Below, piece after piece: positions 42,701 to 54,899 of a DNA stretch of 64,000 nt. The stretch covers positions 81,937 to 145,936 of the forward strand of contig JACCGJ010000567.1 in the NCBI GenBank assembly GCA_013407085.1. The letters run 5' to 3'. The translations under genes were made by a program, and so were the position numbers. The first letter of the stretch is position 1. Each line of letters begins with the position of its first letter. The notes beneath the pieces are model-generated. The model did not search any database. It had not been told where the DNA came from and saw only the letters and a list, made by a program, of their open reading frames with translations. This DNA is from Atriophallophorus winterbourni. Taxonomy: Eukaryota > Platyhelminthes > Trematoda > Plagiorchiida > Microphallidae.

Positions 42701-43379
42701 TCAAAGTAAGCGATGGAAAACTCGTTCCTCGCACACCACGTACGTCTTTTCTAAACGTAGTTTACGGTGGGTGAGACCTATCAAAAGGTTAAATTTTTAT
42801 TTCAAATTGGACAGCATGCAAATCATTCAGGTTTAGCATCGGCTTGCTTTCATTCCAACGCTCGATATATAGCGACATCGCTAAACCAAAGCTGTTTGGG
42901 TTCAAAAATTAGAGAGGGAATTCAAAACTTTCGATACAATTTCAATCGAATTACATTGTTTGTTTGTGGTTAGAATAAACCCGTACGCAGAAAAATCGCA
43001 TTAAATAATAAAACTATTTCGCTTCTTCTTCTAGACGTTTTGGAATACGACTGTTTTCCACTCTATAGCATGCCCAAACGGTGGAGACAATGATTTCGAA
43101 GTAGCTTAACCGGTCAGCTTTAGAGACACTTACGTTTGTTAATCTGTCTTTATCACAATTGCAACGCTCGGCTTGTAGATGGTGTGAGGGTAGTCCGCGT
43201 TTCGCGTTGTGATTTACAGGAAGGCATTTAACACGCGTCGTTTCCTTGTTCCAGGTTAGTTTGCGGTGCTCTTAACACTTGAGAGTTCAAGCTCTGTCGA
43301 CCCGCTTGTGGATATTGGTGTTCAGCCAGAGGATAGCATACACAATACTATACCAAACTCAGGATCCGCAAGTTTTACA

Positions 43380-43575
43380 ACAATCGAGAAATGGTAAACA
43401 CGGTATGAACTTGCATGACACTATTGGATAAGGTTGGCACGACCAGCCTGTTCAATCACGTCCCCGAACCGATGTAGATGCGGTTAAACCCATGGGGTTT
43501 AACTTCATTTGCATGCATTTCCATCACACACCCATAACCGGTTTCGTGCTGTTTACACTCATCAGGTATGATGTG
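43380..43575 (-). repeat. Repeat C copy
   Basis: TTGGATAAGGTTGGCACGACCAGCCTGTTCAATCACG, then CATTTCCATCACACACCCATAACCGGTTTCGTGCTGTTTACACTCATCAGG. The parts are in a different order from 40905-41075, so the copy may be rearranged. Confidence 0.6.
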
Positions 43576-43805
43576 GTATGGGAGCACAAGTCTGATCTAG
43601 GCAGTGCTGCACAGTCATAGACTGTACTTGGCTAAGATACTGTCAGGTTACCCAGGCATGGACAGATATGAGAAATGAAAATAAAATACAAGAGGCAGTG
43701 AGACTCCAGCGCGCTTTCGCATGCAGCTCACTACCGATGGCAATCCAATTTAGCACGGCTAGCTGCATAGCACGAACGTGCTGCAAAATTACACCTCCGT
43801 ACACT
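43565..43805 (-). repeat. SINE family S, long form
   Basis: GATGTGGTATGGGAGCACAAGTCTGATCTAGGC, GTCAGGTTACCCAGGCATGGACAGATATG, GAGACTCCAGCGCGCTTTCGCATGCAGCTCACTACC, CAATTTAGCACGG. Confidence 0.85.
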
Positions 43806-44334
43806 CAACACGTGCTCGGGGCGTGGGATTGAAGCAAAATTTCATATTAGTATTCATGCTTGCCACGATGAAGCAGTAATACGTTGGCCGCGCGATTGCC
43901 GATTCTGTCGTTTTTCGCTGCAGGCGGTATGTTTTAACTTTTATATCTTCAGTGCTAAGGCAGTCAGCGAAGTTGTGTGCGGCTCCTCAGAGGCAAGTTC
44001 TATCAGTGTACCAAGTAAACTCTGTGACAATATTTGGTTCACTTCGCTCACGACGATCGCAATCTTTATTACTGGCGTGTACACATATGGCGCACACGTG
44101 TTAAAGACAAATTACTGTTGAAACGTCGATCCACGGTTTTTCACCGCAAACGGTATTCGTATCGGCACTACCTGATTTCAAACATATGGCTGAGAACTGC
44201 AATCAATGACAGTTTTACTACACGGATGTTTTTCAAATATTTGAGTAATCTTGTGTGCACTGTGAAATGAAGTCATGGTAAAAGATAGTCAAGTGTAGAC
44301 GCATCATCCCAATGTGTCTCTACATACGCTTGCT

Positions 44335-44480
44335 TGTCCATGATAATGGATGTACCGCAGAGTCATACATTGCACATGGGCTAAGATATTGCCAGGTTGC
44401 ATAGGTATAGACAGAGGAATGGCAGTGAGACTGCAGCGTGCTTCTGCATGCAGCTCACTACCGGTCGCAAATCAACTTAG
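44335..44480 (-). repeat. SINE family S, diverged copy
   Basis: GTACCGCAGAGTCATACATTGCACATGGGCTAAGATATTGCCAGGTTGCATAGG, GAGACTGCAGCGTGCTTCTGCATGCAGCTCACTACC. Its distal half is shared with copy 2 (53370-53465); its proximal half is not. Confidence 0.75.
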
Positions 44481-45337
44481 CACGATAATGATGGAAAGCA
44501 AAGCACATAAACGAGTGAAGTGAAAATAAAAAAGCATGCAAACAATGATAACACGGATGGTTCACACATACACTGAGCGCTCCTCTTTATATGCGTGTGT
44601 GTGTGGATGGGTGCACACTAGCCAAGATACCAACCAAGATTTGCGCAAGTGTACACTTTGAACGGGAGCAAAATCGGAAGGAAAACTTTGCGCAAAATGA
44701 AACCCTCGATGTAACTGAGGAATAGGTTGTGCATATCGCATTTTGTTCGGAGTACAACCTGGATACGTTTGGCTTTCACGGCGGACCACAGAAAGAATCT
44801 GTGAATAAGGAAACGAGACAGACAGTGCATCCTAAGCCGATTGGATTTGCGAAAAGTGGATAGATACAAGTGTGACAGCAAATTAGCAGTGAAGAGAAAT
44901 CATGAAGATGGGTGGAAACACAAAGTTGGGGTCAATCGAAATGGTGCGCAAGATGAAAAATGTGACTGGGGGTATTGAAAATGTCTAGTTCAAATTGTCA
45001 TGGTGGTATGTGGGCTAGGATACTGCCCCGCCGATCATGCCTAGACAGAGGAAAACTTGAGGTTCTCAATCAAAGCTTTTGTCTGAAGGGGCTTACCCAT
45101 AATGCATTGGGCTGAGACCGTGTTGGTCTGACCTCTGTCAACTGATCTGACTGGTATGAGTAGCTCTGCGGTGCCCGAAGGACATTATCCAGTGTACCTC
45201 GATGGGTCGTGAGATGTCGTCAGAATAAGTTGTATGCAGCTACACTTCATTGACATTGGAATCGATATCTGTGTTATGGCTATGGGGAGTTAGCCCACGT
45301 TGGAAGTTTGGCATTTACGACACTGGTACTGGAGGCT

Positions 45338-45575
45338 CACGGATGTACAATCGTACAGTACTTCTGTGTTGTGCGGCTAACACCGTGCTAAAATGATTGG
45401 CCACGGGTAGTAAGCTGAATGCTGAAACACGCTGAAGTCTCGCTACCAGCTTTATTTTCTATTTCTCATATCTGTCTAGGACCAGGCAACCTGATAGTAA
45501 TATCGTCCGCGTGCAGTATCTGACTGTACGGCACTTTGCCTGGATCAGGCTTGTGCTTTCATATAATACCATACT
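45338..45575 (+). repeat. SINE family S, long form
   Basis: GGATGTACAATCGTACAGTACTTCTGTGTTGTGCGGC, AACACCGTGCTAAAATGATTGGCCAC, CTGTCTAGGACCAGGCAACC, CGGCACTTTGCCTGGATCAGGCTTGTGC. No counterpart at the matching place in copy 2 (about 54890-54905), so it may be another presence/absence difference. Confidence 0.8.
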
Positions 45576-45579
45576 GAAG

Positions 45580-46035
45580 GCTCAACTGCCATACAATCAA
45601 GTCTAATGAAATGGGGAAGAGCAGGCACAGACACACTGGGATGGGATACCCATAACTCAAGTGACATGCTTTCAATCAAGTTTTGAAATAACATCAGCAA
45701 GATAGCTTCCTGGCACCTGTCACTGCCATGCATCACAATAAACGTCCCACGGCAACATATAAGATTAAGCAAACACCACCATCATCATCACAGACAGCAT
45801 TACACCGGTAGCGCGTACCGAATGCTTAACTGCCACACAACCATGAAAAAGTAAAAGCCTAAAAGATGTGGAAGGGTGGGACTTAAATAGCTACGGAATC
45901 TATAGACGTTGCTCACAGCAAGAACTCGGTTAGAGACTATTTTAAGCGCAACTGGCCACCTCGATATCGGATCGCGGAGCCGAGTCCGAATAATGAACTG
46001 TGCCAAATCAAAAAGGTAGCTTATTATGGTATTTA
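45580..46035 (-). mobile_element. RTE fragments (decayed ORF end plus inserted second tail)
   Basis: 45580-45775 and 45905-46035 are colinear with 54900-55260 and encode (on the - strand) an RTE-like end: PISRWPVALKIVSNRV corresponds to the QISQWLVTLQDMSRNRV of 4005-5129. Between them lies an RTE family 1 3' end (45776-45905) with its CACCATCATCATCAC tail, absent from copy 2. Confidence 0.75.
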
Positions 46036-47035
46036 NNNNNNNNNNNNNNNNNNNNNNNNNNNNNNNNNNNNNNNNNNNNNNNNNNNNNNNNNNNNNNNNN
46101 NNNNNNNNNNNNNNNNNNNNNNNNNNNNNNNNNNNNNNNNNNNNNNNNNNNNNNNNNNNNNNNNNNNNNNNNNNNNNNNNNNNNNNNNNNNNNNNNNNNN
46201 NNNNNNNNNNNNNNNNNNNNNNNNNNNNNNNNNNNNNNNNNNNNNNNNNNNNNNNNNNNNNNNNNNNNNNNNNNNNNNNNNNNNNNNNNNNNNNNNNNNN
46301 NNNNNNNNNNNNNNNNNNNNNNNNNNNNNNNNNNNNNNNNNNNNNNNNNNNNNNNNNNNNNNNNNNNNNNNNNNNNNNNNNNNNNNNNNNNNNNNNNNNN
46401 NNNNNNNNNNNNNNNNNNNNNNNNNNNNNNNNNNNNNNNNNNNNNNNNNNNNNNNNNNNNNNNNNNNNNNNNNNNNNNNNNNNNNNNNNNNNNNNNNNNN
46501 NNNNNNNNNNNNNNNNNNNNNNNNNNNNNNNNNNNNNNNNNNNNNNNNNNNNNNNNNNNNNNNNNNNNNNNNNNNNNNNNNNNNNNNNNNNNNNNNNNNN
46601 NNNNNNNNNNNNNNNNNNNNNNNNNNNNNNNNNNNNNNNNNNNNNNNNNNNNNNNNNNNNNNNNNNNNNNNNNNNNNNNNNNNNNNNNNNNNNNNNNNNN
46701 NNNNNNNNNNNNNNNNNNNNNNNNNNNNNNNNNNNNNNNNNNNNNNNNNNNNNNNNNNNNNNNNNNNNNNNNNNNNNNNNNNNNNNNNNNNNNNNNNNNN
46801 NNNNNNNNNNNNNNNNNNNNNNNNNNNNNNNNNNNNNNNNNNNNNNNNNNNNNNNNNNNNNNNNNNNNNNNNNNNNNNNNNNNNNNNNNNNNNNNNNNNN
46901 NNNNNNNNNNNNNNNNNNNNNNNNNNNNNNNNNNNNNNNNNNNNNNNNNNNNNNNNNNNNNNNNNNNNNNNNNNNNNNNNNNNNNNNNNNNNNNNNNNNN
47001 NNNNNNNNNNNNNNNNNNNNNNNNNNNNNNNNNNN
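46036..47035. other. Assembly gap, exactly 1000 N
   Basis: Round-number run of Ns, hence probably a placeholder for a gap of unknown size. It sits exactly where copy 1 of the duplicated block ends. Open frames drawn through it are meaningless. Confidence 1.
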
Positions 47036-47237
47036 CTTAATCATGTTCCCTGTCCTGACTATCACCCTTGGTCTGACGAAGCTTCTGTGTCAGAAGTGAA
47101 ACGTTACCCAAAAACAACTCTAACCAATTGCACTCAAATTTTTTTGCATTATGAAAACACGATCGGTCCCAAACATATTCCAATCGATTGGAGACTGTAT
47201 ATGGTTTTATCAACAAGGGGGTGAATCAATCTACAGT
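47036..47237. repeat. Penelope-like pLTR fragment left of copy 2
   Basis: CTTAATCATGTTCCCTGTCCTGACTATCACC, GACGAAGCTTCTGTGTCAGAAGTGAAACGTTACCC and CAACTCTAACC match the inverted repeats at 35563-35705 and 35925-35985. It continues into copy 2 at about 47238, as the Penelope remnant adjoins copy 1 at 36578. Confidence 0.75.
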
Positions 47238-47367
47238 GCCATGACGCCTTTCCATCAACGAAGCTAGGCCAAATGAAAGGTAAATCTAAACGGATTTTTA
47301 GCGTGCAGTGAGCAAAGTTCACGATCCGTTTTGAGGAATAGATACAAACATTTCAGCAGTAACATAC

Positions 47368-50127
47368 CTTTGTAGGGGGCGAATGTATCGAGGACTCATA
47401 CAACAAATGAGGAGGAACTGGTTTGGGTGGACTTGGGGCTTTCGGGCCGCTAGGATTCCAAATCAAACCGTGACTGAAATGCCGGTCAACTAATTGCTGC
47501 AGACCTCGTAAGCATGCCATCCAAGCACGAATCCATTGGGCGTGTTGTGTTTGACTGATGTGTGGTGAAAAGCACAAGCGAAAACGAACAACTTTTATTA
47601 GTAAAAAAACAGAGGAAGGGCAGGGATGTCATGAAATGTTTGTTAGGGTAAAAGTGGTTGATTTGGTTGAATGTTGCAATTACGGTGAGCCATCTGGGTA
47701 GGTTGACCATGCTTTATTAACCAACGTCTGTGATTAGCTGGATAGATCGAAAACGAGTTACATCTAGCATACCTTTGTTTACTACTTTCACAGTAACTCA
47801 CGGTTCACTAAACCCAATATTACTGTCTCCACCTAATGACAGCAAAGAGTCAGGAACCAGTTGGAGAACGCAAGTGCAGGGAATGTGAGCACCCCTCAAT
47901 ATTGGTTATTTCCGTAGATTTGATTGGTCGTCCAAAGGTTGGCTGTGCCAATCCGGTTAACATTTGTATTCAAGTATATCTTTGTTGAGCGACATTTTGG
48001 TTTGCACTAAAATCGTTGTCTCGTTTACATGGATCTAGAACGTTTAGACACGGTCTAGTGGCAATATTCGTGACTTCTGAATTCTGTAGATAACAAAAAA
48101 TTTGCGTTTAAACATACTTAAAAGTTCAGCTCACGCTTACGTACATATTCAGCAGAAAATAAAACATTAACAATAGATTACACACACCATGTAATGACGA
48201 TGTAATTTCGAAACAGAGTAGCGGAAATGCAGCGGATGTGAGCATCACGACACATTGTTCATTCAGAAGCATACTGATCGCTTGATAGGGGATCGAGCTA
48301 TATCTGAACACCACGGTTCTTTGTAAGAATCAGTGATTACAAAGGACAACTTTGTTTGCTCGATGAACCTAAGCTTATTTTATCAAACATCCAGAAACCA
48401 GTAGTGAACAGTAAGTCTGGTGATGCGATCGCAACGCAACGCATTCGAATTCAACAGTCCTATTGCCGAGGATACAAGGAGGCAAAAGAATGGAGATAAA
48501 ACGTGTTTCTTCAGGGCAATCCGATGTATTGTGACCATGTACTCGATGATGATGATGAGTATTACTTACTTGATGAAGAAAAAACATAAAAACAAAAACA
48601 AAAATCTCATGATTATTCGTAGTTGATGAAACTGGAAAAACAAACACTATGGAGCATACTGGGGAAGGCATTGCTTAGCTGTAGCGATGGAATCTTCGCG
48701 TTAAGCCCTTCACTGTACATCATAAGTAGACCATTGAGAAGTTGTCCTCAAACACCTAATTGATGATAACGCTCTACTCATTCTAAAAACTTGATTGAAT
48801 GCATATTCCATTCTAGACGTAGATATCTCATCCCAGTGTAATTGTACATACTCTTGTATAGATTCCGTAGCCGTCCCACCCTTTTTCACTGTGTTTTTCG
48901 CTATCCAAGCACGTGATTTGTGAGCGATGTTTCGCTTTTGTCGAGTTGACTGTGTCATGTCCAACGTGGCTTATGGGCTATTTCTACTGCAAACGGCTGA
49001 AGGACGCGTGTTGCATATCAGCGACCTAACAGTACAGTAGTCCGCAAACGATCATAATTATATCAAAATATTCACGATGGAGCATTTATAATAGACACAA
49101 AATTAACAAAGGTCTAATAATCGAGCACGTACTTTGAATGACAATACTGAAAGGTTTTGTTCGCAAATGCATTGGTCGCCTCGCAAATTTCCTTGACAAA
49201 TATAGAAGCTGTCGGCTAAAATAGACACAAATCAGATAAAGCGAGAGACGTTACGTGGCTGAACCAAGCCAGAACCATAGCCGAGTCCGCAATCATGATC
49301 AATGCATTTTTCGTCAACGGATCTGACATTTGGCGATCAAAATCCTGGGCACAGAAACACAGTGAGGAACGCCACGTAACTTACTGAGATTTCCAATAAT
49401 TTGTACGAAACGGGTTTATAATAGTTTTCCAGAATGTTGGGTGGAGGTTTCGAATAGCTTTGCGCGAATTTGATCAAATCTCTGACCAACACGAAACCCT
49501 CTTCTACCAGCAAAGACTAAGAATGAATAAAGATATGCATAATGTCCCCACCTGTTTTTTGATTTCATGTCCTAGTTCACGACTCAAAGATGTAAAAACC
49601 GGGAGTGTTTGGTTCATAAATGTTTGAAATGCATCAAGGCCAGAAGTTTCTACAGGACGGGTTAGACGAAGGATAAATACGATTATGCGCCTACCACTCT
49701 GGGTGCCTACTCCTGCTAATTTTTCCAGTCTTCCAACAAGTGATTCAAAACGGTCAAGGTAATCTTCTCCGATCTCAGACGGTCGTGCAAACATCCTCAG
49801 CAGAGGACGCGTCAATGAGTACGAATCTTCGCTAGGTACCAGATTCACCTTGGACGCATCGAATCCATCTACCACCTGATTCCCCGACCATCCGCCCAAA
49901 CTCGTCGATGTGGCATCACCAGGAATTTGACTAGAAGTCGAAATGGAAACGGTCTCCTTCACACTGCCATCCTGTGGTGGTTTAGCACCGACATGAGTGC
50001 TTGAGAAGTCGTTATCCCATGTAACGGCGGTTAAACCATTATGATTTCCGTTTTGCCTAACCGTTTTTGGAGACTGCTTCTTTTTTCGTTGTGCACGACA
50101 GGTGACGCAGCCGAAAAGTTTAGACAT
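47368..50127 (-). CDS. CAP: Cyclase-associated protein, N-terminal half (copy 2), spliced
   Basis: Exons read downwards: 50127-49552, 49516-49385, 49344-49255, 49215-49133, 47554-47368. They have the same lengths as in copy 1 and all frames are open. Residue differences from copy 1 are few: first-exon end EIKKQ instead of EINKQ, FMNQ instead of FMSQ, PPKPVPP instead of PPKPIPP, THVGAK instead of THAGAK. The donor of the fourth exon reads GTACGT (copy 1 GTAAGT) and the last acceptor is CATCAG (copy 1 CATTAG). The in-frame 45 nt segment is 49650-49694. Both copies are coding-intact over the seen exons, which fits alleles better than a decaying duplicate. Confidence 0.9.
48770..48895 (+). repeat. 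RTE family 1, 3' UTR fragment in CAP intron (copy 2)
   Basis: Counterpart of 38120-38245. Small indels (CCCTTTTTCACTGTG against CCCTTTTTTCACTG) shift the fortuitous open frame between copies. Confidence 0.65.
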
Positions 50128-50369
50128 TGGTTAGAAATGCAAAGCCCACAAAATCATTGAGCAAATTGTTTTCACAAAGAAAACTGAGTGTGCGCTGAAA
50201 AAGAAATCACACAGATATATCCGATTGGGGGAAGATGAGAAAGCAAAGCGAAAATGAATGGCGAGGCATAACGCATCGAACTAATTTTATTGCAGTGGAA
50301 GATTACGCAAAGATGCCTTTCGGTAGGATTAAAAATTTGGACCAGACATGCATCTGGCAAATGTGCGGA

Positions 50370-50515
50370 CGTATGAAATCATGATTCTGGACATGGGCAA
50401 AGTGCCACGCACCCCGAAAGGCAGGCTAAGCAATTGTCAAACACGATGATGGCAGTAAAATTGCAGTGTGTTTACGGATGCGGTACAGTGGTAACACACA
50501 CTTGCACATAAGTAG
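50370..50515 (-). repeat. SINE family S (copy 2 counterpart of 39752)
   Basis: Same diverged SINE as in copy 1 with a handful of substitutions. Confidence 0.65.
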
Positions 50516-50611
50516 AATGTTGTATCACTGCTGCCTCATTGGACCAATAACGCGGAACACCAAACATAGCTCGCTCAAAATTGTTCGACATAGTGTGGAA
50601 TACTTGTACGA

Positions 50612-50845
50612 TGATGAAAACACAAGCCTGATCCAGGCAGTGTCGTACAGTCAGAGACTGCACGTGGGGTAAGATACTGCCAGGTTGCCCAGGCCTAGAC
50701 AGATATGAGGAAGAAAAAAGAACAGGAAATGGTAGTGAGACACCAGCCTGTTTCAGCATGCAGGTCACTACCTCTGACCAAGCAATTTAGCACGGTGTTA
50801 TCCGCACAGCAGGAAGTACTGCACGATTGCACATATGTTGAATAC
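50612..50845 (-). repeat. SINE family S (copy 2 counterpart of 39995)
   Basis: GATGAAAACACAAGCCTGATCCAGGCAGTGTCG, GCCCAGGCCTAGACAGATATGAGGAAG. Confidence 0.85.
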
Positions 50846-51165
50846 TTGTAGCTCGTGTACGGGCGTGTAGTTCGTAGTTGCGGACGTTACGTAACCAAAC
50901 TAAGTGACATCACCAGCGGAAAGTTATTCGAAGCATATTATCGATTGGGCTACCCAAAAAGCTTCATTATTCGCGGCAAGTATTCATTAGCAATCCAAAC
51001 GCAAGGGAACAACATGAACACAACAAGATTAACACTTCTTTTCATACAACACATTTCGGAGAATACTCGAAGAAACTTGCTACGGCCCAATCTGGGGAAG
51101 GGAATTAATATTAACGCACAAACACAACGCTCAACAGCTGCATTTTTTATGCTTTTAGTATGTAC

Positions 51166-51395
51166 GTATGGCATGGTATGAAAGCACAAGCCTGATCCAG
51201 GCAAAGTGCCGCACAGTCAGAGACTGCATGTGGGCGATATTACTGTCGGGTTGCCCGGGCCTGGACACATATGAGGGGGGAATAAAAATAGAAATGGTAG
51301 TGAGACTCCAGTGTGTTTCAGAATGCATCTCACTACCGTTGGTCAATCAATTTAGCATGATGTTATTCGCACAGCACATAAATGCAGCACGAAAT
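51166..51395 (-). repeat. SINE family S (copy 2 counterpart of 40533)
   Basis: Essentially identical to 40533-40762 over its length. Confidence 0.9.
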
Positions 51396-51539
51396 AACAA
51401 ACCTGATCGAGAGCATGTGAGATGAAATCCTCCGGGTGCGCAAGGGTCCGGAGGAAAGTGGAAGAAATCAACAATGGCGCGGAGAGTCGCAGACAATTGC
51501 CGGACAGAAGCACTTTATCATCGCACATACTCATGGCCA

Positions 51540-51710
51540 TGCATTTCCATCACACGCGCACACCACGACCTGTTTGCACTCCCCAGCTAGGGACAGTACG
51601 ATCAGGATCCTTGAAACAGTGGAAGAACGATAAGCGAGGTTTGTGCTTGTTTGTGCCACTGTTGGGTAAGGTTGGCAACCTGTTCAATCACGTGCCCACA
51701 GGCATGCAGA
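51540..51710 (+). repeat. Repeat C (copy 2 counterpart of 40905)
   Basis: Identical words in identical order to 40905-41075. Confidence 0.7.
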
Positions 51711-52334
51711 TGGTATTGAATGACATTTTCGGTTCAAGTACACGTTTGAATGTCCGTGTTATACCAAGGGTCCGACGCAAATCGGGGCTGGTAATCACGT
51801 CAAACGCCATGCACAATCAAAAAATAAAAGTAGTATAGAAAAATATTTAATGGAAATTGTACATTGAATGTCATTTCGCAAGGCGGTTGAAACTTTCTGC
51901 TAAATCGGAATACATCTACGGGAGTGAGGGAACGCACGAGACAAGGAAAAAATGTGATCTGCAAATTGGACGAAAACAAAAAATCAATAAATAGACAGGT
52001 GAAAACACATGTGATTACAAAAAACGGACTAAAATGTGGATAGTAAAATCTGATGCGATGACGTGAACATTAATTTGACAAAAATCTGCACCTTAACAAT
52101 ATTCAAGCATAAGGAAGAAAGCTAAGGCCTGTGGTGAAAACGAATTTTCTACCAATACATTAATCAGGTTTGAGAACAATATTGTGATTGGTCGATGTCT
52201 TGTTTTGTTTCCACTGAGGCAATCGATGATTGAATGATTAAATTTGCTGGTTAAAAAATCGAACATTTTACATTGGATGAAAGAAAATGCGAACAATAAC
52301 CGCGTAGAGTATAACAAATGTATGGTTCACAAAT

Positions 52335-52855
52335 AATGTTCGTTCGAATATGTCGCTATGCTCGGAGAGTTTGCCACATGTTGAGGAAGGGAATTTCAGT
52401 AAAATAGCATGCACGGCGAACAAATGCAGTCGGCAAACAATAACGGAACTTCAAATGTAGAGGGATATGGTATGTTCGCGTGTTAATTTCACGCCACACT
52501 CTTGAAGCAAGTGTCTTAGTAGATGTAGGTAGGTAGGTAAGGGTAATATCGCGCCGTCTTCTCATTTGGGTAAATCCACATAGAACCAGACGTCACAACC
52601 GTTCATTGTATGGAACATTGCGAAGACCAATCACTAATTTGGTCACTTTGCGATAAATTTCCGTCGCAGATGGCAACATCTTCCCGCAACCAAGGAGCCC
52701 AGACCTCTACCATATTCTCCATCGTTGGACGAAGGTAAACGTTCGATATCCTGGGTAAGGTTACTGGCAAGAATCTTCGAAAGATTTCCAACAATCTGAT
52801 GGCCTGTCGACATACATTCCGGCACTAAACTGTGTTCTTCAGATTTCAACTAATC
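52335..52855 (-). pseudogene. CR1/Jockey-like LINE, ORF C-terminal part (copy 2)
   Basis: Same RPTMENMVEVWAPWLRED start as 41690-42215, then a frameshift. A further frame gives MRRRRDITLTY. It shares a history with copy 1 but carries different breaks. Confidence 0.75.
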
Positions 52856-53364
52856 GAAGGTCTTTTTCCACAGGGCTTCTTACCAAGCTCTCAGTTCCAA
52901 CGCGATATTTCCATCTTTCTTTTCTGTGTTACGTTGGACATCATTCAGAGCCCAAAAAGCGGACACGCTGGCCGAATCACTTTACAATTTCTCATAATCT
53001 GAATAGAGCTTCCGTTTACAAAGCAATACGTTCCGAAACAACATCGAGTCACAGAATATACTTGGCGGAGGACATTTGGATCACACCATCAATCGTGCAT
53101 CGAACCGGTTCGCTTGGTTGCGTCGAACTCATTCGATCGGTTACCCATGGACTCAGATCGCGAGCAAATTACCAGCTGACACTCCGGACTGCTCCACATG
53201 ACTATATATCCCGATTCGGGAGCAGTGACTTCATCAACAATATACACCGCAATATGCAGTACCAGATGCCGTTGTGACCCACTCTCAACAGCCGGAAGCA
53301 TTACTCGTTTAACCTCAGCTTTATAGCATTGTCATCAAAGTAAGTGGTCGAGAGCTTGTTCTTC

Positions 53365-53465
53365 GCACATTGCCAGGTTGCATAGGTCTAGACAGAGGAA
53401 TGGCAGTGAGACTGCAGCGTGTTTCTGCATACAGCTCACTACCGGCCGCAAATCAACGTAGCACG
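53365..53465 (-). repeat. SINE family S, partial (copy 2)
   Basis: TTGCCAGGTTGCATAGGTCTAGACAGAGG to CACTACCGGCCGCAAATCAACGTAGCACG. It corresponds to the distal half of 44335-44480. Confidence 0.75.
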
Positions 53466-54146
53466 ATAATGATGGAAAGCAAAATAGGTAAACAAGTGAA
53501 GTACACACTTTGAAAATAAAAAAAACATACAAACAATGATAGCACGGATGGTTCACACATACATTGAGCGCACCTCTTCATATTCGTGTGTGGATGGGTG
53601 CACACTAACCAAGATACCAACCAAGATTTGCGCAAGTGTACACTTTGAACGGAAGCAAAATCGGAAGGAAAACCTTGCGCAAAATGAAACCCTCGATGTA
53701 ACTGAGGAATAAGTTGTGCATATCGCATTTTGTTCGGAGCGCAACCTGGGCACGTTTGGCTTTCACGGCGGACCACAGAAAGAATCTGTGAATAAGGAAA
53801 CGAAACAGAGTGCATCCTTAGCCGATAGGATTTGCAAAGTGTGGGTAGATACGAGTGTGACAGCAAATTAGCAGTGAAGAGCAATCATGAAGATGGGTGG
53901 GAACACAAAGTTGGGGTCAATCGAAATGGTGCGCAAGGTGAAAAATGTGACTGGGGGTATTGAAAATGTCTAGTTGAAATTGTCATGGTAGTATGTGGGC
54001 TAGAATACTGCCCCGCCAATCATGCCTAGACAGAGGAAAACTTGGGGTTCTCAATCAAAACACTTGGCCGAAGAGGCTTACCCATAATGCATTGGCTGAG
54101 ACCGTGTAGGTCTGGCCTCTGTCAATTGACCTGACTGGTATGAGTA

Positions 54147-54732
54147 CTTACTAATTTTACTTTTGTGCGGCTGGCTCCACGGGTGGATTAACCGGCTTCA
54201 TTGATGTCTCGGATTGAGACATCACCATGAAGTTTCTTGGGGATAGTGTACAAGTGATGTCCCCAGCACCACTTGGTGTTTGTTCGAGTACACCTCTCTA
54301 GCCTTTGCACAGCCAAGTGCAACCTACAAGGCAGCAGGGAGTTGGCAGATAAACGCGCTGTGCGCCAGTTATCTATCTATGAGGCTTCTCTCCGGATTTT
54401 TCCTCGGGGTTTTCTCCCGAAGCCTTTCCCGCAATCGGGTGACCCACAAGGCAGTGGGGGTTTGGGGTCAGGGTTTTCCTTCCCCTAGATGGATTGCCAG
54501 TAGCTGACGAGCTCCATCTGCCCGGAGCAAACTGGTTTTAAGGCGCCAGTCACCCGCCTTCGCCCCTTCTCCTGTCAGTAATAGCAGTTCCGCCGGGCTT
54601 GTGAAAGCCACTCGTGCAGGCCAGGAGTTGGACTTGGTTGTCAGAGGCTATTTGAGACGCACGCCACGTGGGAGCATTTTATAGATAGTAGGTGGCTCAT
54701 TCCTACTACCACCCCCGGCTGTGACAACCTTT
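54147..54732 (-). mobile_element. E2 element with 10 bp target-site duplication; empty site in copy 1
   Basis: A 586 bp insertion flanked by GGTATGAGTA (54137-54146 and 54733-54742). The matching place in copy 1 (45153-45162) has one GGTATGAGTA and no element, so this is a clean presence/absence pair. The element starts (reading its own 5' to 3' on the - strand) CAAAGGTTGTCACAGCCGGGGG and ends GCACAAAAGTAAAATTAGTAAG. It lacks a 97 bp stretch present in the copy at 61361. Confidence 0.9.
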
Positions 54733-54899
54733 GGTATGAGTAGCTCTGCGATACCCGAAGGACACCATTCAGTGTACCTCGATGTCGTCAGAAGAAGTTG
54801 CATGCAGCGAGACCTCTTTGATATTGGAATCGATATCCGTGTAATGGCTATGGGGAGTTAGCCCATGTTGGCAGTCGTGCATTTGCGACGCCGGTAGCA

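Larger units (their letters stand above)
42745..44389. other. Segment present only in copy 1 of the duplicated block
   Basis: Copy 2 passes from CTTCGCACA (53368) straight to TTGCCAGGTTGCATAGG, whereas copy 1 has about 1.64 kb between these. The segment includes a repeat C copy (about 43380-43575), a SINE S copy (43565-43805) and otherwise unassigned DNA. No target-site duplication or terminal structure was identified, so insertion versus deletion is undecided. Confidence 0.6.
36578..46035. repeat. Long duplicated block, copy 1
   Basis: Matches 47238-55260 in the same orientation almost base for base over most of its length, starting at AGTGCCATGACGCCTTTCCAT. It contains CAP exons, SINEs at 39752, 39995 and 40533, a CR1-like end and two RTE fragments. 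It runs up to the run of Ns without its homology ending. Relative to copy 2 it has about 1.64 kb extra (about 42745-44389), an extra RTE tail (about 45776-45905) and lacks the E2 at 54147. Confidence 0.95.

Noticed and set aside
44562..44881. Open frames on the - strand shared with 53453-53884
   Set aside because: The two copies are open in different frames because of indels, so coding constraint is unlikely.
46000..47099. Open reading frames of 346-421 codons across the N run
   Set aside because: They consist almost wholly of undetermined residues and exist only because N has no stop codons.
48710..48964. Open frame that looked like a further CAP exon (AHKSRAWIAKN then ESIQEYVQLHW)
   Set aside because: Its second half is the antisense of the RTE 3' UTR, it is frameshifted in copy 1 (38129-38314), and the true matching CAP exon with HAQWIRAWMACLRG lies at 47554-47368 / 36907-36721 with the right phase.
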